This document shows, one piece after another, positions 29,941 through 44,757 of a stretch of 64,000 bases of DNA. How positions within the stretch are numbered: position 1 is the stretch's first letter; each line of letters starts with the position of its first letter. The DNA lies in the NCBI GenBank assembly GCA_030068145.1, contig JAPJBO010000611.1, positions 62,001-126,000 on the forward strand. Reading direction: 5' to 3'. The notes under the pieces are model-generated. The model saw only the letters and a list, made by a program, of their open reading frames with translations. It had not been told where the DNA came from and did no database searches. A program made the translations under genes and the position numbers. This stretch comes from Diplonema papillatum. Taxonomy: Eukaryota > Euglenozoa > Diplonemea > Diplonemida > Diplonemidae.

Positions 29941-30080
29941 GTCCAGGAACGTGACGGTCAGCCACAGCTTGCAACGCTTGAGTCGAAGGCAGCACAGGGC
30001 GACACACGGCTCTCTCAAAGCTGTGGGGCATCTTGTTCACCGCAATGACCCTGTCCGCTCTGCCCTCGCCCCGATGAGCT
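29941..30080 (+). repeat. Partial family A repeat
   Basis: Starts GTCCAGGAACGTGACGGTCA and keeps CCACAGCTTGCAA; then an unrelated stretch interrupts before GTCCGCTCTGCCCT. Confidence 0.75.
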
Positions 30081-31341
30081 TGTACTGCCATTCCCCACGG
30101 CGCGTGGTAGTGTTGTTCCAAAGAGGAAGAGAGAGAGAAAAAGCGGGGGAGCTGCGAATGCCATTCTCAGGTCGGTCCTGTTGGCATCGCGCCTGCCGCG
30201 GCCCGCACCTGTTTCCGCGGCATCCCCTCCGCGAACCGCAGCGGCAAGTGCGACGAAAAAAGAAGGACATAGCCCCTTGCACTTGTCTTATGTTGTATAA
30301 GCGCCTGCTGTGCAGGAAATACTTGAGGAGACTGCCAGTTGCGAAATCTCAGGTAGTGTGATGCTCATCGGCATGCCGGTGACTCCCCACTATCACAACA
30401 ATATTCCAAATCTCAAAGGAGGTAAATGTGCTGTAGCCCACACGAAACACAGGTAAAAGCTGGGTTTGTAGCGGGCGCAAGCGTTCAATAAAAAAGACCC
30501 GGTTGTAGTCGTATTGTTTTCTCCCCCTCTAGCCTCCGTCGAAATGAGCACAAGGCAGTCCCTCGAGTATTTTTGCTTTTGCTATTGGGATAGGGGGGGG
30601 GGCAGGTTTTGTTGGCACCAGCCTGGCAGCTGTCATCGTGACTTCCCGTTCGTCCCCCCCGCGATTTTTCTAACACACACGCTCGCATCCACAGTGGTCC
30701 CTCCTGCGTTGCAGTGCAGCCTGGGCATGACAAACGTTATAAAGCGGCAGTTTTAAAGCAGACCGCCTGCCTAATAGCTTCTTCCCTTTGACCCTTTCTG
30801 AATCGGCGATATTTACATTGCACGCGAGCTAAAAATCCCAACCTGGGGCGAAGATGAGGAGGGCACAAAAGAACGTTGTCCAATTAGGAAGGCCCCAAGT
30901 GCCAATTTTTACCAGCCAGTCTTAGTTAAAGTCGAAGTCCGTCAGGGCCAGTGCCAGGTGTCCACTTCTAGATCCCTGAGGAAAGACTCCAACAAAACGG
31001 GAGCTCTGAGAAAGAAGACGCTATCCATACGCAGACCACGAGCTGAGCGGGCTAAAAATAGTTGGGAAGGTGTTCCTGCCATTCTTTGATCCTGTTGGTT
31101 CGGGCTCGTTCAGGAGTGCTACCTTCTACCGGAATATTTCTAGTCATAGAAGCCAGCTCCACCCCGAATTCTCCTGGTGTCGATTCGAGGTGGTGCTCAT
31201 GTAGCCATGCGTCTTGCTCCTATTCCCCCAGTAAACTGCAAGCACCCCGGGCGAAGGCACGGCGTTCCACGTGGTCGCAAGGCAGCAGAATATTGCCGGC
31301 AATTGTTTGCATTCTGGTCGAATAAATATTTTACATAGGCG
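30081..31341. other. Gene-free stretch with family G repeat
   Basis: Positions 30297-30575 are a family G repeat (match to 3846-4105). The rest has no recognisable gene. Confidence 0.6.
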
Positions 31342-31622
31342 CCAGCTTGAAAGGAAATGCTCGACGATGCTGCCCGACAAAGAACAGAAGGGATCCCAAG
31401 TGCTGTAACTACCGAACCACGTGTTGAACGGACGTGAGGTCATGCGGGTCTACCCCTCACGACAAATCACACAAACACAACAGGTCAAAGTCCTGAGTGA
31501 GAAAGCAACACACGGTGGTGTAAGCGAAGTCACAAATCAGATTGTGTTTGTATTGTATTTGCCCCTTACCTCTATATTTCCCCCCTTCCATTCGGAGTCG
31601 AAGCAGCTACGTCGAGTATTTT
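31342..31622 (+). repeat. Dispersed repeat family D, copy 2
   Basis: Nearly identical to 6512-6790, starting CCAGCTTGAAAGGAAATGCT and ending GTCGAGTATT. Confidence 0.88.
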
Positions 31623-32648
31623 TGGTACCATCGCCCCGGCTTCTTTATCGACGGCACTCATCAGGGCGTGGCTGCCCTGGATTGAAGGCTCTGCGAAGGC
31701 AGGCATGTAAAAAGATAAATTGATCGAATGCAAAGGACACTTAGATCCGCCCCAGAGACGGAAATGTATTATCGTAGGGTGGGTTGCAGTGCCCCAACGG
31801 TCAACCGGACACCAAATAGGACCGGGTTTTACTTGCACGAAACAGTCTAGAAAGTAACCATTCCACAGGAGAGTGAGGGCGTTCGAAGGGGGTTCGGTGG
31901 GCAGGGAAACAAGAAAACAAAACCAACCAAGCAACCTGTACGGACGTCTTTCCCCTCCTTCGCTGGCATGCCGAAAGGCATCTGAAGCACTTTGTGACCC
32001 CCCCCCCCCCCCCCCCCCAACCGAAAAAAAGGGTGGGACCGGGTTCCTCTTCATTTTGTTCTTCTCTTTTTTTTTTTTTGTGAAAACACCTAGACAACAC
32101 ACACCCTGCAAAGGAGCTCGCTTCCTCACTGCGAAAACCCGGCCGAAAAAGGCAACGGCGCAACACTTTGTTCGTTGTTTTTGAGAAGAGGAGAACCCTC
32201 AACCAAAAGAAAAAGAAACCGGCGGAAGAAGAAGAGAGCCCGCCAGGGGACACCGCGGGCCCCGGTGGCACCAGAAAAAAAAAGCTGCGAGGTTAGTTTC
32301 TTTCTGGTGGAAGAAGAGCCTGCGCAAAAAAAGTGCACCCGCATCCGCCGCGCTGTTTCTACTCTTCGCAATTTTCTTTTGCCCTGCACCCGCTGTTTCT
32401 GACCATCGCCCGCGGCTCGAGTGGGTGGCTCACCTGGGTTGCTTCGTCTTCCCCTACAGGTTTCATCTCCTCGTCTTGCCTTCATCCCCCGCTCCAGGTT
32501 TCATCCTCTGGGGCTCACTTCAGGCTTCATCTTCGCTTTAGGCTTCGTTTCCGGCGGACTTAGGTTTGGCAGCAGCCCTTAACCGCACTGCCGCCGTGAG
32601 TCGGGGCGCAAGGCGCAAGCGGTCGCAGCAACGGCGCGCTCGTGAACC
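31623..32648. other. Gene-free stretch with 21-C run
   Basis: A run of 21 C residues occupies 31998-32018. Open frames on both strands cross this run and purine tracts and have no domains. No gene can be supported. Confidence 0.5.
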
Positions 32649-32970
32649 GGGGTCTTTTTGACCCTCAGAATTCCGCGTTGCCCCCCCCCCCTGAACACGA
32701 AACTAAGATTTTCCCCCCGAGCCCGAGATAGCCGGCCCTTCTGGGTGTTGGGAGTCACCGTCGGTCCTGGAGGGTTTCCTTGCGGAATTGTACTGCGGTG
32801 GTGATTTCTCCTTGTTTTCGCATCCCTTCCAGCCTAGACGAAGCATCCGACCACTTTTTCTGGATTCTCGGAGTGTTGTGAGCCGCGTCTTTTGACCCTC
32901 AGCAATTCCGCCTTGCCCCCCGCTGCGAACCCGAGATTGCGGGCCTTCTGGGTGTGGGGTGTGGGGAGCC
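32649..32970. repeat. Duplicated segment around an inverted family I copy
   Basis: Words GACCCTCAG, CCCGAGAT and GGCCCTTCTGGGTGT occur at about 32655-32758 and again at about 32893-32960, so a segment of about 100 bp is repeated with a 235-bp offset. Between them (32760-32885) lies a minus-strand relative of the 4439-4858 repeat. Confidence 0.65.
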
Positions 32971-33162
32971 ACCGCAGGGATCCTGAAGCTGGACCCTACC
33001 CCTGGAAGCTGAGCGCGGTCTGCAACTCCTTACCGACCCAGAGAAACAGCAAAGGCGTGCGAGACTGCACGGCAAGCGGAATTGGCTTTCTGACGTGGAC
33101 AGCTGACTGGCAGAGGGCACAGACCGCGTCCGAAGGGAGGGGGAATCCCGGGGGGGGGGGGG

Positions 33163-38121
<4,959 letters not shown>

Positions 38122-39250
38122 TCCCGTGAACGATCTATTTTTGGGACGCAAGCGCCGCAACTTGTGAAAGGAGTGCGAATGAAATCTTTCACCGGCTGTG
38201 TCGGAGGATACCTGATGCGCCTGCGGTTTAGAATCTGCATACTATAGCTGCGGCTTCTTGCCGTTATCCCAATCGTTGATCTGCAGCCCCCGAGTTGTGA
38301 ATTCATCCACCCGTTGGCATCAGCAGCCACAAGTTGGACCTCGTGCGCAAAGCGGTTGCCCTGAATATGGCACAGGTGCTTTTATCAGAATTCCAAACCT
38401 GGAGCTCAACCCGTTCACGATAGGCATCCTGATGACTCGCAGCCACTCGATGCTTGAGGCATCTATACAGACCCGAAACTGCCAGAAAAAGGAAGGGGCA
38501 CACCGGACCAGCCTACGGGATTTCTCTTGCCGTTATATCGTATCAATTGCAGTTGAAGTGTCGCGCCGCACATCCTGGTGTACAGACTCGGCAGATGGGG
38601 GTCCGCAAATGCTGATGCCCAAGAAAGCACCGCCTTTCCTCTAGGGTGATGCCAAGAGCATCGCAGTTTAAATGGTCACGTGTTCACATGTTCACACGCC
38701 GTGTCCGATGTGGTCTACGTATGCGCGAATGCGATCTTCCGACTGGAGTCTGCCGCATTCCCGGCGAATTCAGCGGATCTTTCCTTGGCCTTGCCCCCCA
38801 TCCCACACACCCCTTCGTACCTCGCAGCGCGCCTCCTTCTGGCATTGCGCGCCAATGTTCAACAAAACTACGCAGTTCTTTCCTCGCGTCTGCAAAGGGG
38901 CAATCTTTCTCGTTCACCCTTCAACTGCGATTAGGCACCAAAGAGAGAGCCGCGTGCAGCAGTCAGCAGTGTCACAGCTTGGTAATGCTGTGCAACAATC
39001 GAGAGAACCGACAAGGTCGTGCAGCTTGAGAATGCACAGATGGAAGGTGTATCGCGAAGATTGTTTTTTCAAGGGGCTTTTACCCCGAGGGAAGGATGGG
39101 CAGCCAAAAGCAGCACCGGCCACCGTTGACCGTTTACCTCTTCGCGCCGCGCAGAGACGCGGCCCGTGGAATCTGGAGATGCATCTGATGTTTAAAAACT
39201 AAAACGGCAGTGTTGGAAGGCGGGCTAGGAGCTAGGGGGGGCAATCCGTT
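38122..39250. other. Intergenic stretch
   Basis: No recognisable gene. The frames at 38258-38644, 38646-39029 and 38672-39202 lack domains and the codon bias of the neighbouring genes. Confidence 0.5.
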
Positions 39251-40330
39251 ATGGCCATTGATGCTCAGTGCGATGCGATGCTGCGCCGCTTTGGGATGAA
39301 GTACGGAAAGCACATGCGCGAAGACAGGACGGAGCGCGGGGCCGAAGAGTGTCTGGCGTGGCTCGAGGACTTCGTGACGGAGAGCCTCCGGTGCCTGCAC
39401 TCAGTCGTCGGCGGCAGCGGGATGTCCTCGGGCCACGACGTTATGCGGGCGCAGCTGGGCGCAGTCGCGGTGTTGAAGGAGCTGAAGGCCATCGTGGCGT
39501 CGATGGACGACGAAGTGTCCCTCCGGGTCCAAGAGCTGCAGGCGGTCGGTCACTGGCGCGACGAGGAAAGACGGAAGAAGTCATCCTGGACGGACGCGGC
39601 CGAAAAAGAGTCCGAGGACCTGGCCCGCAGGGCCCATGCGGGCGAGCGGCAGGTCGCCGCCCTCGAAGCCGCCCTGCACGCCGCGAACCGAGAACTCGCC
39701 GAGCAATCGTCCGCCCTGACGTGCGCAACGACACACATCGACGCCCTCACCCAGCGTGTCCACACGCTCGAAGCAACCGAAACCCCGTCGGAAGTCTCGT
39801 CAACACCCCCGGCTGCCGACATAGAAATGCCTGCCGTTGAACAGTCTTGCTCGCATTGCAGGGAGGTCAAGGATGCCCTAACAGAGGCTGAAAACCAGCG
39901 AAATGCCGCGTTGGCGAAAGCAGAACAGTGTGTGAAGCTGGCGGATGCCGCGAAGACGAAGCAAGAGAGCGACCGGAAGGAACTGGACGACATTATTGCT
40001 CGGTTCGGCATCGTCGACGTCGTCGTGGAGAAGGTGAAGAAGGACTTGCCCGCGAGGGTGCTGCCGAAGGCGTTTCACCGGTGCGGGCCCGACGTGAGCC
40101 GGTGGGTCTTTGGGACACGCAGAATCAGCATCCACCCAGCTGGGGCACGAGGCGCGGTGGCCTGTGTGGGAGGTGGGTTCCTGCCCTTGCGCGACTTTGT
40201 GCTGCGGTCGGGCGAGCTCGAGAGAGCCCGGGAGGCGCGCTGCTTCTCCGAACCTTCGTCCGCTCCCCGACTGAACCGCCCCAAGGCCCATTCCGTCATT
40301 CTCAGACCAAAGGAGGACCACTTCGCATGA
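39251..40330 (+). CDS. Coiled-coil protein with Gas2/GAR-like C-terminal domain
   Basis: A 359-residue single-exon frame. Residues 1-100 are helical (ECLAWLEDFVTESLRCL). Residues about 105-255 are coiled coil (ERQVAALEAALHAANRELAE; AENQRNAALAKAEQC), broken by a Thr/Ser/Pro linker near 178-195. Residues about 262-325 fit a GAR (Gas2-related) domain: FGTRRISIHPAG, then VACVGGGFLPLRDFV, where VGGG at 306-309 followed by a hydrophobic pattern is the family hallmark. GAR domains bind microtubules. A cytoskeletal role is therefore inferred; in protists this would fit an axonemal or basal-body protein, but I cannot show that. The C-terminus beyond residue 330 is basic and probably unstructured. Its last codons form part of a downstream repeat. 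Confidence 0.7.
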   Translation: MAIDAQCDAMLRRFGMKYGKHMREDRTERGAEECLAWLEDFVTESLRCLHSVVGGSGMSSGHDVMRAQLGAVAVLKELKAIVASMDDEVSLRVQELQAVGHWRDEERRKKSSWTDAAEKESEDLARRAHAGERQVAALEAALHAANRELAEQSSALTCATTHIDALTQRVHTLEATETPSEVSSTPPAADIEMPAVEQSCSHCREVKDALTEAENQRNAALAKAEQCVKLADAAKTKQESDRKELDDIIARFGIVDVVVEKVKKDLPARVLPKAFHRCGPDVSRWVFGTRRISIHPAGARGAVACVGGGFLPLRDFVLRSGELERAREARCFSEPSSAPRLNRPKAHSVILRPKEDHFA

Positions 40331-40465
40331 CTTCTTTGTCGGACTCAAACAGGGTACCTTTGTATGATTGCATGGTCTCTTTGTCAGACCAAAGGAGGAC
40401 ACCTTCGCATAACTTCTTTTTCGGACTCAAAGAAGGTTTTTCAGACCAAAGGATATATTTGTACG
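40301..40465 (+). repeat. Repeat overlapping the 3' end of the GAR-like gene
   Basis: TCAGACCAAAGGAGGA, CTTCGCAT, ACTTCTTT and CGGACTCAAA occur at 40301-40348 and again at 40387-40435, with a third start at 40449. The first unit includes the last codons and stop of the CDS, so the gene's end was duplicated downstream. Confidence 0.85.
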
Positions 40466-41971
40466 AGTACTTGCCAGACCGCAGGAGCTTCTCTTCGTCA
40501 TTCACGGCCTACGCTCTAGCCTCGCGAAGTTACGACACACCGAACCCTAAACGAACGAACTGTGCACGGTGTCTCAGTACACGCGCTGCACGCTGCGTCT
40601 CTTCTTGTACTACCTTTGAAGCGGGGTCGTCTGGGCCTCGGGTTCTTAATCAAGACCTGAAATTGTTCCAACTACCATCCGTCCGCAATTGCCACGACAC
40701 CATGCTGTGGACGCGTATGTAGGTATGTGGAGGATGGCCAGAGCCGAACCAACCAACAACATAGCACTCGGCTCACCGTCACTCTTATCGTGTAGCCACC
40801 ACCTCCAACATTACGTTGCGAATATAGAGGAAGATCCAATCGCGAAGAGTCACTTTACCGGATACCTTAAAGTGGAGTTGCAAGCGAACATCCATCCAAG
40901 AAAAAGAGGTTTACTGCCTGTCACCTGACTTTTCTGCATCCGTGAGAGATACTTTTCTTACACGCTTAGCTATTTTTCTTGCACGCATGACTACGTTTCT
41001 TGCACGCATAGCAGTTTTGGTTTCCATTGCAGTGCATTTGTGGGCAATACAGGTGCATTCGTGGGCCATCCGGTGTCTTCGTGGGCAATTCAGGTGCATT
41101 CCTGTGCCAAAGAACAGCAAGGGACGAGGTTGACACGCATGATCTGACACTACTGAGCGAACGGAAGAATAATTTGAATGGCAGGACCAGCTCATTCGTT
41201 GCAGAATGCGGAGCAATGGAAACTTGGGAAGCTGACGTGCAGCGTACATTGTGTGAGCCGACTGTGCTGTTGTACACGACAGGAACTTGGCCAGTAGCTG
41301 GTGTGTGTGGGCGCGCCATCTTTCTTGGCCCCACACCCTGTGCGTAGCTCTCTCGGACGCAGGAGTCAGGTGATGCGGCAGTAAAGCAATCTTCTTACCT
41401 CGAGACGTCGTTTTCTTGCACTCGGTTTTCCAGATTGCTTTTCTCTCGTTGAATAAATAGCTATTTCTGATTGCAGGTTTCTTGGCTCAACATTCGCACT
41501 ACACAGCCTACTCCTCCCCTCGCTCGCACCCGCTCATTTCCATGTTCGGTGTATCGACGAAGGCTCGCCTTGCCCTCAGTAGCTTCCAACTCCAACACTT
41601 GCAATTGTAAAGCGGCAGTGCTGGTCGCCACTTTCTCTATCCTCATCTTGCCCGAGTCAACACCTGCGGTTGTTGGAAAGCGCAGCCATGACTACATCAG
41701 TGCACGCACACTGCTCCAGCTCTCAACGTAAGCTGGAGAAGTTTTGCCTACCCCAAGCAGGAGGAAGGGTATCAAAGTTGTTCTCGAAAGAAAAGACGAA
41801 GAACCCGTTTGAGCTGGGATGGGAATCACACCGTAAATCCCGTTTTGCTCGTCCAGTGTTGAGCGAGCAGAATAGAGGGGAAACCGTGCCAGCCCAGGTT
41901 TTCAGTACTGTTCCGAGGAATAGACCGCACTGAGTCTGGACTTCCACAAGAAGGAAAGAGGCCTTGTGGGG
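40466..41971. other. Intergenic stretch with short tandem repeats
   Basis: Between about 40952 and 41110, TTTCTTGCACGCATAGC-like words (three, about 25 bp apart) and GTGGGCAATACAGGTGCATT-like words (three) are repeated. The rest shows no recognisable gene. Confidence 0.6.
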
Positions 41972-43217
41972 GACAATTCCCATTATAGTACACTTCCTTA
42001 TGTTTGTGCCCATTCTCGAACACTATTTAACTTTTTGCCCATTCTCGAACACTCGCTAACTTTTTGCCCATTCTCGAACACTTTTTAACTTTTTGCCCAT
42101 TCTCGGTAACTTTGTGCCCATTCTCGAACACTATTTAACTTTTTGCCCATTCTCGAACATTCCAGTTTTTGTGATGAAAATGTCACTTCCCCGAGACATT
42201 TGCCTCAAGTTTTACCGCGAGAACAGCTGAGTTCACTGATTCGAAGACGGTACCCTTGCTAACTTCAGGCCGCAGCCTCTTCGGCATCTACACTCGGGTT
42301 CTTGGTTGCTTCAAGCTCTTCTACACGTGACGGTGGTGTGCGAGCTACCCCGTTTAAAAACCCGGCACAGACTTCACTGAGTTTGCTCGTCTTGCTTGCA
42401 AATTGTGCGGCGGCCATTGAGTGACCTTAGTTCACTGACCTACACCAGGAGAAGCAGCTTGCAAACTTTGCAGCAAAGTGATTCAAAAAGTGTGACCGAA
42501 AGTATTTGGGTCAAATTTTTTGGTCAAAAATTCGGGGTCCAACTTTTTTGGTCAACTTTTTTTCAGAGTTGAAGTGGCAGCGGTTACACTTGGCACATGG
42601 CTGCATGATGGCAGGAGAAATGGCTCCTGCCATGCGCCCTGGCGGCTCGCCGGCAATTCCAGTCTCTCTCTCAGCCTGCCAGCCTGCGGCAGGGAGGACA
42701 AGATCCAGTCACCAGCCGCCAGCTCCTGATTATTTTCAGACGACTGGCACTTTTTCTTTGCAGCTTCTACTGTAAGAGTAGCATCACTCAAATCTTGATT
42801 GGCCCGCTCCTCCTCTGGAGTCATTCGTGACGTCGCGCCCGTCGCTGGTTACTACTCGTGGTAAAACAGTGGCTCTGATTCTGAAGAGGTTTCGGCACAG
42901 AATTTGGAAGCGCTACAAGTAGAACGGGCTGGTCACTCGCGCATACCTGAATTATGCACGAATCTGTGTGCACAATACCTGTAGAAAACCGTTTACCCGT
43001 AATCTGCGGTGTCAGTGACCCAGTGCGCAGCCAGGATACCGAGCCGGGACGCAGCAGCCAACCACAATGCTGGCACCTTGTTCGAGGAACGGATCCGACG
43101 GAAATCGGAATCGGAAATGGCGAACCCAAAAATGGCTGGGATTTTTTGGATGTATGGGTGGTGAGTTCGAATCCCACCCTGGGCAATTTTCAATGTTCGA
43201 GAATGGGCAAAAAGTTG
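41972..43217. repeat. 1.25-kb repeat, copy 1
   Basis: The unit begins GGGACAATTCCCATTATAGT, continues with a minisatellite of CCCATTCTCGAACACT plus TTTAACTTTTTG, and ends with the reverse-oriented word GTTCGAGAATGGGCAAAAAG at about 43196-43215. Copy 2 follows directly with an offset of 1,246 bp. The interior carries ATGGCTGCATGATGGCAGGA and a tRNA-T-arm-like sequence GGTGAGTTCGAATCCCACC near 43158-43176. No protein can be supported. Confidence 0.87.
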
Positions 43218-44520
43218 GGACAATTCCCATTATAGTACACTTCCTTATGTTTGTGCCCATTCTCGAACACTAATTAACTTTTTGCCCTTTCTCGAACACT
43301 CGCTAACTTTTTGCCCATTCTCGAACACTTTTTAACTTTTTGCCCATTCTCGGTAACTTTGTGCCCATTCTCGAACACTATTTAACTCTTTGCCCATTCT
43401 CGAACATTCCAGTTTTTGTGGTGAAAATGTCACTTCCCCGAGACATTTGCCTCAAGTTTCACCGCGAGAACAGCTGCGTTCACTGATTCGAAGACGGTAC
43501 CCTTGCTAACTTCAGGCCGCAGCCTCTTCGGCATCTAAACTCGGGTTCTTGGTTGCTTCAAGCTCTTCTACACGTGACGGTGGTGTGCGAGCTACCCCGT
43601 TTAAAACCCCGGCACAGACTTCACTGAGTTTGCTCGTCTTGCTTGCAAATTGCGCGGCGGCCATTGAGTGACCTTAGTTCACTGACCTACAGCTTGCAAA
43701 CTCTGCAGCAAAGTGATCCAAAAAATTTGACCGAAACTTTTTGGGTCAAAAATTTAGGACAAAAATTTTGGGTCAAAAATTTTGGGTCAAAAATTTAGGA
43801 CAAAATTTTTGGTCAAAAATTCGGGGTCCAATTTTTTTGGTCAATTTTTTTTCAGAGTTGAAGTGGCGGTTACACTTGGCACATGGCTGCATGATGGCAG
43901 GAGAAATGGCTCCTGCCATGCGCCCTGGCGGCTCGCCGGCAATTCCAGTCTCTCTCTCAGCCTGCCAGCCTGCGGCAGGGAGGACAAGATCCAGTCACCA
44001 TCCGCCAGCTCCTGATTATTTTCAGACGACTGGCACTTTTTCTTTGCAGCTTCTACTGTAAGAGTAGCATCACTCAAATCTTGATTGGCTGCGGCGTTAC
44101 TTACCGCTCTGAGTCTCTCCCGCTCCTCCTCTGGAGTCATTCGTGACGTCGCGCCCGTCGCTGGTTACTACTCGTGGTAAAACAGTGGCTCTGATTCTGA
44201 AGAGGTTTCGGCACAGAATTAGGAAGCGCTACAAGTAGAACGGGCTGGTCACTCGTGCATACCTGAATTATGCACGAATCTGTGTTTAGAAAACCGTTTA
44301 CCCGTAGTCTGCGGTGTCAATGACCCAGTGCGCAACCAGGATACCGAGCCGGGACGCAGCAGCCAACCACAATGCTGGCACCTTGTTCGAGGAACGGATC
44401 CGACGGAAATCGGAATCGGAAATGGCGAACCCAAAAATGGCTGGGATTTTTTGAATGTATGGGTGGTGAGTTCGAATCCCACCCTGGGCAAATTTCAATG
44501 TTCGAGAATGGGCAAAAAGT
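43218..44520. repeat. 1.25-kb repeat, copy 2
   Basis: Tandem copy of 41972-43217 with small indels: an expanded GGGTCAAAAATTT(A/T)GG array near 43735-43830, and GCGGCGTTACTTACCGCTCT present near 44090 but absent in copy 1. The T-arm-like GAGTTCGAATCCCACC recurs near 44468-44483. Confidence 0.87.
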
Positions 44521-44757
44521 TAGGCGACTGTTCGAGAATGGGCAAAAAGTTAAAAAGTGTTCGAGAATGGGCAAAAAGTTAGCGAGTGTTCGAGAATGGG
44601 CAAAAAGTTAAATTGTGTTCGAGAATGGGAATTAGCCCCAAAAAGTTAGGCGACTGTTCGAGAATGGGCAAAAAGTTAAAAAGTGTTCGAGAATGGGCAA
44701 AAAGTTAGCGAGTGTTCGAGAATGGGCAAAAAGTTAAATTGTGTTCGAGAATGGGAA
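44505..44757. repeat. Minisatellite with unit GTTCGAGAATGGGCAAAAAG
   Basis: About ten units of 22-26 bp in plus orientation. The same unit occurs in opposite orientation at 42005-42165 and 43253-43410. A higher-order block ending GAATGGGAATTAGCCC is itself repeated twice (44512-44635 and 44648-44764). Confidence 0.92.

Noticed and set aside
42821..43186. Minus-strand frames with VGFELTTH and similar
   Set aside because: This is the typical translation of a tRNA-like T-arm and its surroundings in a repeat, not a gene; it occurs twice because the repeat does.
43120..43186. Full tRNA gene at the T-arm-like sequence
   Set aside because: No matching acceptor stem, D-arm or anticodon arm could be found upstream; only the T-arm/box B part fits.
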